A stretch of DNA of 46,013 nt from a virus. The notes below the pieces were generated by a model. That model saw only the letters and a program-made list of their open reading frames with translations, was not told the DNA's origin and made no database searches. Shown here piece after piece: positions 14,115 through 21,716 of this stretch. The position numbers and the translations under genes are program-made. Each line of letters starts with the position of its first letter. Position 1 is the first letter of the stretch. Location of the stretch: the IMG/VR virus record IMGVR_UViG_3300044980_000068, positions 1-46,013 of that record. The stretch is one strand, 5' to 3'.

Positions 14115-15077
14115 TTGAGTTTGACCTACGATGACCTTACCAGTAAAACAAATAGTTTCATCGTCCCGAAGCTGGTCGATGAAGTTTACAAGTCCTCTCC
14201 AATTTTCGTTCGTCTGCGCACGCAAAATGCGGAGAAGTTCGAGGGCGGGACTTCAATTCGGCAACCGATCATGTACGCGGAGTTGAAGGGCGCTGCGTTT
14301 ACTCGTGGCGGAACCTTTGACATTTCGTACGTCCAGACCGATACGGCGCTGGAGTTCCGGATCAAGTATTACTACGTCAATGCCACGCTGTACGGCACTG
14401 ACAACGTATTGAACCGCGGCCCGGAAGCCGCGATGTCGTACGTCGAATCGAAAATGGTCAACGCGGCCGGCAAGATGGCCAAGTTGATTGCGACTGATTG
14501 CTTCCTGGACGGCCAGGGAACACTCAGCTCGACCATCTCGCTCGACGGCTTTACCGCCGCGATCGATGACGGCACAAACTATTCCACTTACGGCGGGATT
14601 ACCCGCACGGATATTGCAACCGGCGCGAACGTCGGTATCAATGCCTACTACGCTTCGGTCCCAACCCTTTCGCTCGCCGCGGTGCAGACCGCGTACGGCG
14701 CGACATGGTTCGGTAACGAGCGTGTGGACTTGATGCCCACCACGCAAGCTGTTTGGGACATCCTCTGGAGCAAGATTCAGCCGCAACAGCGCTTCAATGA
14801 GGAAACCACGGACGTTGCCAAGATCGGCTTCCAATCGCTGCGCTACAACGGCGCCAGCGTTGTCGTGGATCAGTACGCGCCAACGGGCGTGCTCTGGTTC
14901 ATGAACACCAAGTACATCCAGTTCTATATTTCCACCATGCGGAAGTATCAGTTCGGCTTTACCGGATGGAAGGAAGCGCAGAACACGGATGACGTCGCCG
15001 GCCAGTATTTGTTTGGCGGCAACATGGTGGTCAGCGCGCCGCGCTTGATGGGCCAGATCGCTTCAATTACGGGCTAG
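14115..15077 (+). CDS. Major capsid protein
   Basis: 320 aa HK97-fold shell protein, by position and pattern. It has an N-terminal helical arm (DDLTSKTNSFIVPKLVDEVYKSSP), an E-loop-like GGTSIRQPIMYAELKG, a long spine-helix region (VESKMVNAAGKMAKLIATDCFL), and a C-terminal beta section with NTKYIQFYISTMRKYQFGFTG. The start is TTG 14115 with GGAGG six bases upstream; no ATG is available in frame nearby. A TTG start on what must be a very abundant product is unusual. A small hairpin follows the stop. Confidence 0.8.
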   Translation: MSLTYDDLTSKTNSFIVPKLVDEVYKSSPIFVRLRTQNAEKFEGGTSIRQPIMYAELKGAAFTRGGTFDISYVQTDTALEFRIKYYYVNATLYGTDNVLNRGPEAAMSYVESKMVNAAGKMAKLIATDCFLDGQGTLSSTISLDGFTAAIDDGTNYSTYGGITRTDIATGANVGINAYYASVPTLSLAAVQTAYGATWFGNERVDLMPTTQAVWDILWSKIQPQQRFNEETTDVAKIGFQSLRYNGASVVVDQYAPTGVLWFMNTKYIQFYISTMRKYQFGFTGWKEAQNTDDVAGQYLFGGNMVVSAPRLMGQIASITG

Positions 15078-15078
15078 T

Positions 15079-15094
15079 TTCGTCGTCTGACGAA
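15079..15094 (+). other. Small hairpin after capsid gene
   Basis: TTCGTC-GTCT-GACGAA, a 6-bp stem two bases after the capsid stop and without a T-run. It is more likely an mRNA stabiliser or spacer than a terminator, because the next ribosome binding site follows at once. Confidence 0.35.
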
Positions 15095-15114
15095 GAAAAA
15101 GGAGAATATCGGAC

Positions 15115-15669
15115 ATGGCAAATTCAATCATTGCTCAATCTTTGCAGACGATGGAGATCTCGACCGGGAACGTTGCAACGGTCAATGACGCTTACGTTTC
15201 AAACGTGGCGTCGTACAACGGGCCGCAGGCGGGCGCACTTAACCCGCTTGGCGGTGCGATGTACCTGACCGACACAAGCGCTCGCCGGTTGAAGTACCGC
15301 TACGTTCGCCTGAATTGCACCGCGCCGCCGACATTTATCGTCGGGCCGGTGTATTGGAAGGACAACACGTACACGGTTGTTACGGCGCTTTCTTCGGAGG
15401 CGCTGTACGGGATCAATTCGTTTGCTGGCGTGTTGCTTAACGTCAACGCGACGAATGGCAACTACGTGTTCATCCAAACCGCCGGGCATTTGGGCGGGGT
15501 TGTGGTCGCAGCGTCTACGGCCGCGGGTGACGCAATTATTCCAGCAACCGGCACTCAGCTTTTTGGTCGTACAGCCGCAAACACCGCACCGACGAACATT
15601 GTTGCTGCGTGGGCGGAAACGGCGATCGCGAGCTTGAAGTCCGACATCAACATCTGCGTCGAGCAGTAA
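15115..15669 (+). CDS. Head decoration-type protein (probable)
   Basis: 184 aa, Ala/Thr/Val-rich and almost entirely beta. The GHLGGVVVAASTAAGDAI segment resembles the DUF2190-type cement proteins that decorate phage heads. The position immediately after the capsid gene and a good AAGGAGAA ribosome binding site support a structural role. The precise family is not certain. Confidence 0.5.
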   Translation: MANSIIAQSLQTMEISTGNVATVNDAYVSNVASYNGPQAGALNPLGGAMYLTDTSARRLKYRYVRLNCTAPPTFIVGPVYWKDNTYTVVTALSSEALYGINSFAGVLLNVNATNGNYVFIQTAGHLGGVVVAASTAAGDAIIPATGTQLFGRTAANTAPTNIVAAWAETAIASLKSDINICVEQ

Positions 15670-15681
15670 AGGGAGGAATAC

Positions 15682-16020
15682 GTGGCACTTACTTTTACCA
15701 AAGTCGCAGACGCATATGACGTTTGGGGAAAAACACGCGCATCTGTTTACGACGTGACCCTTGACGCAAGCTATCCAGCAAACGGATACGCTATCACACC
15801 GGCCAATGTTGGCCTTCGGACAATCGAAGGCGTGATGTTTGTCGGTAGCAATCTTGCTGCCGGATCTGGTGGATATATTTTAGAGTGGGATGTTGTGAAC
15901 GGTAAGCTGTTGGTTTTTTGGCCGACGAATGCTACGCCCTCAGAAGGGCCAGGTGTTCAAGTTACGGCCGCAACAGATCTTCATACCGTTGGGCAGCGGT
16001 GTGTGTTTTTGGGTAACTAA
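15682..16020 (+). CDS. Small head-associated structural protein
   Basis: 112 aa. GTG 15682 is 7 bases after GGAGG. Beta-rich chain (GYAITPANVGLRTIEGVMFVGS, GGYILEWDVVNGKLLVFWP) of the kind found in small phage head proteins encoded after the capsid gene. The stop is followed by an imperfect palindrome (16029-16044) and a stem-loop. Confidence 0.55.
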   Translation: MALTFTKVADAYDVWGKTRASVYDVTLDASYPANGYAITPANVGLRTIEGVMFVGSNLAAGSGGYILEWDVVNGKLLVFWPTNATPSEGPGVQVTAATDLHTVGQRCVFLGN

Positions 16021-16028
16021 ACATCTCG

Positions 16029-16044
16029 CGTCCGAATTTGGATG
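16029..16044. repeat. Dispersed palindrome, copy 7 (14/16)
   Basis: CGTCCGAATTTGGATG, 8 nt after the stop at 16020 and just before the stem-loop 16050-16093. Confidence 0.75.
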
Positions 16045-16049
16045 CGACC

Positions 16050-16093
16050 GTGAGCTAAAACGAGGCGCTCTCTGCGGAGACGCCTCGACTCAC
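16050..16093 (+). other. Two-part stem-loop between head genes
   Basis: Outer stem GTGAG (16050-16054) with CTCAC (16089-16093). Main stem CGAGGCG (16061-16067) with CGCCTCG (16081-16087), continued by TCTC/GAGA around loop TGCG with one bulged C. The asymmetric internal loop holds CTAAAA. There is no + strand T-run; on the - strand TTTT follows the main stem. It is probably an RNA processing or protection element. Confidence 0.4.
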
Positions 16094-16107
16094 TTAGGGG
16101 GCTTCAA

Positions 16108-16395
16108 ATGGGTATGTCACCGGGTGGCGGAATCATGCCGGGCACGGATCCGAATATGAATTCCGGTTCCGATGGTCCAATGTCTCCGGATCAGTCCGGA
16201 AGTTCCGCTTCGCAGGCGAGTTATCAGGCACCGCGTAGTCCAAGTCCTCGAGTCCGCGCGCCGAAGTCGAATACGCCGCGCGCGCCACGAATGAAAAAGG
16301 CAATGGGATCGTCAATGCGTAGTTCAATGAAACGAATTGGCAAGCCACGGATGCGGACGGGAATTTCCATTCGTCCACCGAGCGGGCGGCGGTAG
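16108..16395 (+). CDS. Basic low-complexity protein
   Basis: 95 aa; ATG 16108, or ATG 16114. The N-terminal half is Gly/Ser/Pro/Met-rich. The C-terminal half is strongly basic (KKAMGSSMRSSMKRIGKPRMRTG). It could be a DNA-associated minor head protein. Function unknown. The stop overlaps the GTG of the next small gene. Confidence 0.5.
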   Translation: MGMSPGGGIMPGTDPNMNSGSDGPMSPDQSGSSASQASYQAPRSPSPRVRAPKSNTPRAPRMKKAMGSSMRSSMKRIGKPRMRTGISIRPPSGRR

Positions 16396-16562
16396 TGGCA
16401 AGGACATCGAATCCCCGCGCCGGCTTGCTGCGTTCTTTGTCGCGCGGCTTGGCGCGTCCAAAGGTTCGGGCAACGCCGGCAACTAAGCAAGCGCGTGCAT
16501 CAAGTAAGCGAGAAGCATTGAGTCAAGAAGTGGGGCGTTCGCTTCAAACTGCGACGAGCTAA
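16395..16562 (+). CDS. 55-residue basic protein
   Basis: A GTG start shares one base with the upstream TAG (TAGTG). The product is Arg/Lys/Ser-rich (GLLRSLSRGLARPK, KQARASSKREALSQEVGRS) and resembles the basic tail of its neighbour. The one-base overlap and filled gap argue for a gene; the missing separate ribosome binding site argues for coupled translation. Confidence 0.4.
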   Translation: MARTSNPRAGLLRSLSRGLARPKVRATPATKQARASSKREALSQEVGRSLQTATS

Positions 16563-16589
16563 CCCCACGAAAGGGAAGCGCGATCGCCA

Positions 16590-17543
16590 ATGCCGGCCTC
16601 AGCACTAACTTCAATCCTGCCTAACGCGCAACCTGCGTCCACTCAATTAAATGCAGCGAAAATGTGGGGAGAATTAAGTGAGTGGAATCCTGATGCGCCA
16701 ATAAATATCGTGAAAAGGATGGTCGCGAATTCCTACCGTCAGATCATTGATCGCCGGCAGTGGTATGGAACACTGGTCAAGGGGCAGGTAGTTGCACCGC
16801 AAGCGGTAACTGCGGGATCTGTGCTCGCGACTTTAGGCGACACCACAATCATCGGCACGGGCACATCGTGGGACATTACGATGGTTGGCCGGCAATTTCG
16901 GATTGGTTTTGGGAATCCGATTTATACGATTACCGCCGTCGATCCTGTTTTGCAAACTCTGGATCTTGATTTGCCGTGGGGAGGAAAAACTCAATCCGCG
17001 CAAGGCTATCAGATTTTCCAGAATCTTTTTACGCTGGATCCGAATTGCAAAAGCATCTATCAGATGGTGAATCAGCGGCAGGGATATTCGCTGAAGCTCC
17101 ATATTCCGCAAGACGTTCTGAATATCTACGACACTTGGCGGACGACGACTGGGTGGACGTATTACGAGTCCGATCGCGAACCTGCGCCGGATGGCTCGCC
17201 GCAAATTGAGCTGTACCCGGCGCCGACATTTCAGCAGTCGTTTCCTTTTTGGGCTTTTTTGCAGCCGGGAGATTTGCAGGCACCGAGCGACTATCCTTTG
17301 GCATACATTCGTTCGGATGTGATTGTTCTTGGCGCGATCGCTGACGTGCTTTTGTTTCGCGGCAAGAATTCCAAGTATTACGACCCAAACACATCAAACA
17401 TTTATAGGCAGCGCCAAGAGCAACAAATACAGATAATGGAGCGGGCCGACAATAATCTTTTGCAGCAGGACTTGCGGTGGGAGTTTGAGAAGTTCCCGAT
17501 GACGCAGTTTGGGGCAAGTTTTTATCAGTCACATGATTTTTAG
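16590..17543 (+). CDS. Head-tail adaptor-like protein
   Basis: 317 aa. The first ~55 residues are helical (KMWGELSEWNPDAPINIVKRMVANSYRQIID). A beta insertion with a recurrent phage pattern (LATLGDTTIIGTGTSWDITMVGRQFRIG) follows, then a helical C-terminus (ADVLLFRGK...RQEQQIQIMERADNNLLQQD). This layout matches podovirus adaptors that dock beneath the portal. Two proteins at 30565 and 31251 have the same general plan. Moderate confidence. Confidence 0.5.
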   Translation: MPASALTSILPNAQPASTQLNAAKMWGELSEWNPDAPINIVKRMVANSYRQIIDRRQWYGTLVKGQVVAPQAVTAGSVLATLGDTTIIGTGTSWDITMVGRQFRIGFGNPIYTITAVDPVLQTLDLDLPWGGKTQSAQGYQIFQNLFTLDPNCKSIYQMVNQRQGYSLKLHIPQDVLNIYDTWRTTTGWTYYESDREPAPDGSPQIELYPAPTFQQSFPFWAFLQPGDLQAPSDYPLAYIRSDVIVLGAIADVLLFRGKNSKYYDPNTSNIYRQRQEQQIQIMERADNNLLQQDLRWEFEKFPMTQFGASFYQSHDF

Positions 17544-17552
17544 GAGGCTGAC

Positions 17553-17723
17553 GTGAAGAAAGAATCGAGCAAGTCTGGTTATCCGCGGCCGTTAGGCGGG
17601 CCTGGCGCATCGCCGGCGAAGGGGAATCAGGCAATCATGCTGATTCATTTGCGCCCGATGAAGGGTGGGCCAAAGTCCAAATCTGGACGCATGGTGACTG
17701 GACGCGCTTGCAAGGGGCGATAG
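17553..17723 (+). CDS. 56-residue basic protein
   Basis: GTG 17553 is five bases after TAGGAGG. The product is Lys/Gly/Pro-rich (VKKESSKSGYPRPLGG...CKGR). An imperfect palindrome (17674-17689) is read in frame as SKSGR. Unknown function; the good ribosome binding site supports translation. Confidence 0.5.
   Translation: MKKESSKSGYPRPLGGPGASPAKGNQAIMLIHLRPMKGGPKSKSGRMVTGRACKGR
17674..17689. repeat. Dispersed palindrome, copy 8 (14/16)
   Basis: AGTCCAAATCTGGACG, in frame within the 56-residue gene. Confidence 0.75.
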
Positions 17724-17759
17724 ATTTTTAGAAGTGATAGTAAAACAAGGAGGATTCAA

Positions 17760-17936
17760 ATGACCGGACTGGTATTTCCTTTCATGCTTGTGGCTTGTTT
17801 GTGCTTTTTGGGAGCGGTATTTCAATATAACCCTAATCCACCGAATCCGTCTCCGTGGTATGGATACGGTCGGTTGATTTCGTTGGGCCTGTTTTTTTAT
17901 GTCGCAGCGGAAGCGATCGTTCACTACAAGGGGTAG
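17760..17936 (+). CDS. 58-residue membrane protein, holin-like candidate
   Basis: AAGGAGG stands seven bases before ATG 17760. Two hydrophobic segments (residues ~3-19 and ~37-53) are joined by an Asn/Pro-rich loop (QYNPNPPNPSPWYGYG), an arrangement seen in small class II holins. There is no adjacent endolysin, so the lysis role is only a possibility. Confidence 0.55.
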   Translation: MTGLVFPFMLVACLCFLGAVFQYNPNPPNPSPWYGYGRLISLGLFFYVAAEAIVHYKG

Positions 17937-17938
17937 AC

Positions 17939-18259
17939 ATGGCAAAGAGGAAACAGGCTGAAAGGGCGATTGGCGTTCCTACCGTGACCGGCAAGGGTGT
18001 GACTTGCCGCGGTTGCGGAGAGAAAAACATGATGCGCTATAAGATCGTGCCGGGCGCGGGAGATTTTTGTTACAACTGTGCGCCGCGCGCGAAGCGGGAT
18101 CCAAAGAGCACGTTCCCGTTTGTGACGACTAACATCAGCGGGAAGTCGATCGAAGTTCAATCGTTGCGCCATTTGCGTCAGCTCGAAGCGCAACACGGCG
18201 TGCAAAGTTTTGCGTACAACCAGGACCATCCTGAGACTCGCGAGAGTGCTCGGGATTAA
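17939..18259 (+). CDS. Small zinc-ribbon protein
   Basis: 106 aa. AAGGGG precedes ATG 17939. CRGCG (about residue 21) and CYNC (about residue 41) form a four-Cys ribbon with a basic N-terminus, and a helical C-terminus carries the motif VQSLRHLRQLEAQHGV. Several phage proteins that join a zinc ribbon to such a helix are known only as hypothetical. Possible nucleic acid binding. Confidence 0.6.
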   Translation: MAKRKQAERAIGVPTVTGKGVTCRGCGEKNMMRYKIVPGAGDFCYNCAPRAKRDPKSTFPFVTTNISGKSIEVQSLRHLRQLEAQHGVQSFAYNQDHPETRESARD

Positions 18260-18269
18260 GAAGGGGATT

Positions 18270-18566
18270 ATGGCGAAAATTAAAGGCACGGGAATTGATT
18301 TGGTTGGAACTCCGGACGCGATGCGGAATCAGTTCAACCGCATTCCGGACGAAGCGAAGGATTGCTACAGCGATTCGCGAGGCGCGTATCAGGGTGAATC
18401 TCCGATCGATGTGATTGGCATTCGCCGCACGAACGCGATTGAGTTGCGCTCGGACATTGAAACTGAGACGGGATTGCAGCGTCCAATTTTGGACGAGCGC
18501 CATCCAGCGGAGTTTATCGTGAACACGAACACAAAGGGCGGAAGCGATCCGACGCGCGGGAGGTAA
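18270..18566 (+). CDS. Hypothetical protein with in-frame palindrome
   Basis: 98 aa. AAGGGG sits five bases before ATG 18270. Polar alpha/beta chain; residues ~70-76 (LQRPILDE) are encoded by a palindrome copy (18480-18495). No family recognised. Confidence 0.5.
   Translation: MAKIKGTGIDLVGTPDAMRNQFNRIPDEAKDCYSDSRGAYQGESPIDVIGIRRTNAIELRSDIETETGLQRPILDERHPAEFIVNTNTKGGSDPTRGR
18480..18495. repeat. Dispersed palindrome, copy 9 (15/16)
   Basis: CGTCCAATTTTGGACG, within the gene at 18270, read as RPILDE. The next copy is 8 kb away, the longest gap. Confidence 0.85.
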
Positions 18567-18568
18567 TC

Positions 18569-18892
18569 ATGGCCGTAGCATCTCGAAGTGGAATTCAGGT
18601 GACACTCGCAGCGGCAGGTACAAAATACCAGCTATCCGCGTTGCTCGCCGCGATCGATGCGAATGCGGCCACAAAGTTTCGTCGCCTGCAGCTTCAGTCT
18701 GATCCGACCAACGGTGCAGCTCGAGTCCTTGTCGGTGATTCAAATATCAGCACGACAAGATATGGCTACAAACTTTTGGCCGGGGATTTTGGGCCTGTCT
18801 ATCAGGATGTTGTGCCAAGTTTTCCAACGCAGGATATGTGGCTTCAGGCAGATACCAATACTACATTGGTGAATGTCGAAGGACTCGCGTGA
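18569..18892 (+). CDS. Small structural-type protein
   Basis: 107 aa. GGGAGG precedes ATG 18569. Beta-rich (RRLQLQSDPTNGAARVLVGDSNIS, YGYKLLAGDFGPV), similar in style to small virion proteins found between head and tail genes. The stop overlaps the start of the signal-peptide protein by one base (TGATG). Confidence 0.5.
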   Translation: MAVASRSGIQVTLAAAGTKYQLSALLAAIDANAATKFRRLQLQSDPTNGAARVLVGDSNISTTRYGYKLLAGDFGPVYQDVVPSFPTQDMWLQADTNTTLVNVEGLA

Positions 18893-20985
18893 TGAAAAGA
18901 ATCTTGTTTGCTATTGCGGCCTGTGTTTTGTTTGCGTGTGGGTTAAGCGCGCAGACAACGCATACGGCCTATCGGTTTCTTGCCGCACCTTCTGCGCCGT
19001 CAACGTGCGCGCCGGGAGACGTGTACTACGACACCACTCAAAACAAACCATTTTATTGTTCGGCTACAAACACTTGGACGGCGTTTGGCTCCGGCGGTGG
19101 AGGTTCCGGCACGGTTACGAGCATCGTTTTTTCATCTCCTCTGACCGGTGGAACAATTACGACGACGGGGACGGTAGGTTGCCCAACGTGCGTTTTAGCG
19201 TCGTCGCCGGGGGTTGGAATCGCGCATTTCGCGGGATCCACACAGACACTTACGAGTAGCGCGGTGAATTTGGCTGGCGCTGATGTCACGGGGCAGTTGC
19301 CGATTGGTGCAGTTGGCAGTTCTGGTTTGAGTGCGACGTCGCCCATAACTATTTCTGCGGCCGGAGTAATTGCGTGCGCAACGTGCTCGACTACCACGGG
19401 TACGGTGACGGGTGCGACGTTTACCGGCGGGATTATTTCGGTTTCTGGCACGACGACGTTGGCGTTTACCGTGGCCGGAACGAGTGGTGGTATTCCGTTT
19501 TTTTCGAGTACGACGGCGTGGGGATCTTCTGCGTTGCTGGCGACGAATGCGTTGGTGGTTGGCGGCGGTTCGGGCGCAGCTCCGGCGACTGGTAACGCTG
19601 ATTTCACATACGCCACGCACACATTAACTGCCGGATCTTCCGGAATTTTGGATCTTTCCGCCACCGCGCCAACGGCAGGTTTGAAATTGCCTTCTGCGGC
19701 CGGTGCTGTGCCAACGGCCGATGGATTTATTGGCGTCAACACAACTACGCACGCGCTTGTCGTCGGGTCAAACGGGACAACGATTGTTGAAGCGGCAGCC
19801 GCAACCGGCACAGGGGTCGCAACTACTTGCTCGAATCAGTTTGTGTCGGCAATCAGCGCGATCGCGGCGCCAACGTGCGCGACTGTGAATTTGTCGTCTA
19901 TGGTGACTGGACAACTCCCCATTGGCGCGGTCGGCAGCGGGGGCTTGTCGGGCACGGCGCCAGTTGCGATTGCTTCAACCGGGGCGATTTCACTTTCTGG
20001 CGCGACCGGTCAGATTCCTAACGGTACAGCGGGAACATTTACGGCCACGCCTTCACTTGGAACGGATAACAGCGTTGCCGGTACGTTGCAGCTTGCCAAT
20101 GGCGCGGCGAACGCGCACACAATTTGGGCGTCTGGTGCGACGACGACGAACACGATCGCTGGTTTTACGGCCGTGTCGACGACCGGAGATCTGGTTTCTT
20201 GTACGGTGTCCTCGACTACTTGCACGCTGACGGATTCCGCGGTTCTTGCGGCCAATGTGGTTACGGCCAGCGGAACCCTTACTAGCAACACGCTGCTCAA
20301 GGGTGGCGGAAGCAAGGCCGCACAAACGTCAAGCGTTACCGATAATGGCACGACTGTTGCCACAACCGAAGCGTTGACAGCGTTAAGCGTTGCAACGGGG
20401 ACATCGCCGCCTACTTGCACGCCGGGAACGGGTGGAGCGGAATGCTTTGGTGAAGGCACGGCACCTACTGCGGTTTCAGCGGTTGATGATATTTGGGCGG
20501 ATTCGACCGCGCATACGTTCATGGCGCACGCGAACGGCGGTTCCCCGGCGATGGTTGTTTTGTCGCTGCCGGGATCGATCGCCTCTACCGCGAACGCCGC
20601 TGCGATTACAACCGCGACACTTTGCGCGGCTAGTGCCGGAGCATGTAATCAGGCGGGTCAATATCACGTTCACCTTGCGATGGAGCAGGCAGGTACGGCG
20701 TGCTCGGCGAATACGACGAATGGCGTGGCCGTGCAGCTTACATGGACAGATAAGAACGCTGTGACACATTCTGCTGTGACGATTCCACTGGATACTAGCG
20801 CGAGCTTGGTTGCCTTGAGTGGCACGATGGCGTGGCCCGCGACTGGGGTGACAGCCTATGCCAGCGCGGATTTCAATCTATTCTCAAACGGCTCGATTAT
20901 CCAGTACGCAACGACCTACTCGAATTGTACGACAGGCGGCGCGGCGAAATACGACCTTGCGATTGCTGTGACGAGGGTTCAATGA
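18892..20985 (+). CDS. Fibre-like repeat protein with N-terminal signal peptide
   Basis: 697 aa. Residues 1-20 are a Sec-type signal peptide (MKRILFAIAACVLFACGLSA before QTT). The rest is Thr/Gly/Ser/Ala-rich beta repeat. It includes the phage-fibre style module GTVTSIVFSSPLTGG (residues 66-101) that is also found in the 1315 aa protein, two copies of a QLPIGAVGSxGLS repeat, and a C-terminal SVATGTSPPTCT...WADST module again shared with that protein. Such repeats usually form elongated receptor-binding structures. A signal peptide is unexpected on a virion fibre, so the protein may be exported to the host envelope. It shares TGATG with the upstream gene and ATGA with the downstream one. Confidence 0.6.
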   Translation: MKRILFAIAACVLFACGLSAQTTHTAYRFLAAPSAPSTCAPGDVYYDTTQNKPFYCSATNTWTAFGSGGGGSGTVTSIVFSSPLTGGTITTTGTVGCPTCVLASSPGVGIAHFAGSTQTLTSSAVNLAGADVTGQLPIGAVGSSGLSATSPITISAAGVIACATCSTTTGTVTGATFTGGIISVSGTTTLAFTVAGTSGGIPFFSSTTAWGSSALLATNALVVGGGSGAAPATGNADFTYATHTLTAGSSGILDLSATAPTAGLKLPSAAGAVPTADGFIGVNTTTHALVVGSNGTTIVEAAAATGTGVATTCSNQFVSAISAIAAPTCATVNLSSMVTGQLPIGAVGSGGLSGTAPVAIASTGAISLSGATGQIPNGTAGTFTATPSLGTDNSVAGTLQLANGAANAHTIWASGATTTNTIAGFTAVSTTGDLVSCTVSSTTCTLTDSAVLAANVVTASGTLTSNTLLKGGGSKAAQTSSVTDNGTTVATTEALTALSVATGTSPPTCTPGTGGAECFGEGTAPTAVSAVDDIWADSTAHTFMAHANGGSPAMVVLSLPGSIASTANAAAITTATLCAASAGACNQAGQYHVHLAMEQAGTACSANTTNGVAVQLTWTDKNAVTHSAVTIPLDTSASLVALSGTMAWPATGVTAYASADFNLFSNGSIIQYATTYSNCTTGGAAKYDLAIAVTRVQ
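19087..19194 (+). repeat. Fibre module, copy A
   Basis: 36 codons (GSGGGGSGTVTSIVFSSP onward to GCPTCV) whose protein is identical to the module at 28973-29080, but with 20 synonymous codon differences. Confidence 0.9.
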
Positions 20986-21716
20986 TCCGAGCACTCTTAA
21001 TCCTATCGCTGATATTCGGGCAGTCGATAAGCGGACCTGCGAAAATTTCGGGGCCGGTGACGGTTCCCGCGCCGTCAACGATCGCACCTATCGCTCTGAC
21101 TGGCAAGACCTGCATTGCGGAATCCGACTTCGGCAACCCGACTTGCACATGGAGCACGGCACCATCCATCGGGGAGACGATTTATTGCGCCGTAGCGAAC
21201 CAAAACTTTGGTGGAGGCACTCCATTTTCTGTTACAGATAATGCCAGCACACCCAACACCTACACAGGAAATGGCTCCGCATTCACAAGCTCAAACACGT
21301 TGGTTACGCATCAATTTTTTGCTTCATTCAGTATTTTGCATTCACCGACGACGACGACATTTTCCGATACGGGCGCAAACCAGAATCACATGGAAATGGT
21401 GTGCTTCTCAGTGACCGGAGGCGTTGGTGCTGTGGATGGTTCGGTAGGTACGCTTGACCAGGCATCGGGAACTTCAGCGTCCGTGACAGTTGTTCCGACT
21501 GGAAGCGTAGATATTGCCATTGGCGCGGCGCACGGTAGCAATAATACAACGGTGTGGACACAGGGAAGTGGCTACACGCAAATCGGTGCGACATCCTGCA
21601 CGAACTGTAATTTGAACGTGGAGGCCAAAATTCTCTCAGCGTCCGGTTCGCAATCCGTCCCATATTCCTACACGCCGAGCGGTGTAGCTTCTATGATTGG
21701 AGCGACGTACAAATGA
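20982..21716 (+). CDS. Exported beta-rich protein
   Basis: 244 aa from the ATGA junction. Residues 1-18 look like a signal peptide (MIRALLILSLIFGQSISG). The mature chain has six or more cysteines in a Thr/Ser-rich beta context (KTCIAESDFGNPTCTW, TSCTNCNL), consistent with disulfides outside the cytoplasm. The sequence style resembles surface adhesin or lectin-like domains, but no family can be named. It is cotranscribed with the two neighbouring signal-peptide proteins. Confidence 0.55.
   Translation: MIRALLILSLIFGQSISGPAKISGPVTVPAPSTIAPIALTGKTCIAESDFGNPTCTWSTAPSIGETIYCAVANQNFGGGTPFSVTDNASTPNTYTGNGSAFTSSNTLVTHQFFASFSILHSPTTTTFSDTGANQNHMEMVCFSVTGGVGAVDGSVGTLDQASGTSASVTVVPTGSVDIAIGAAHGSNNTTVWTQGSGYTQIGATSCTNCNLNVEAKILSASGSQSVPYSYTPSGVASMIGATYK

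Noticed and set aside
19053-19811. 252-codon minus-strand frame inside the fibre-like gene
   Set aside because: Pro/Val-rich mirror of Thr/Gly-rich repeats on the + strand; no start signal.
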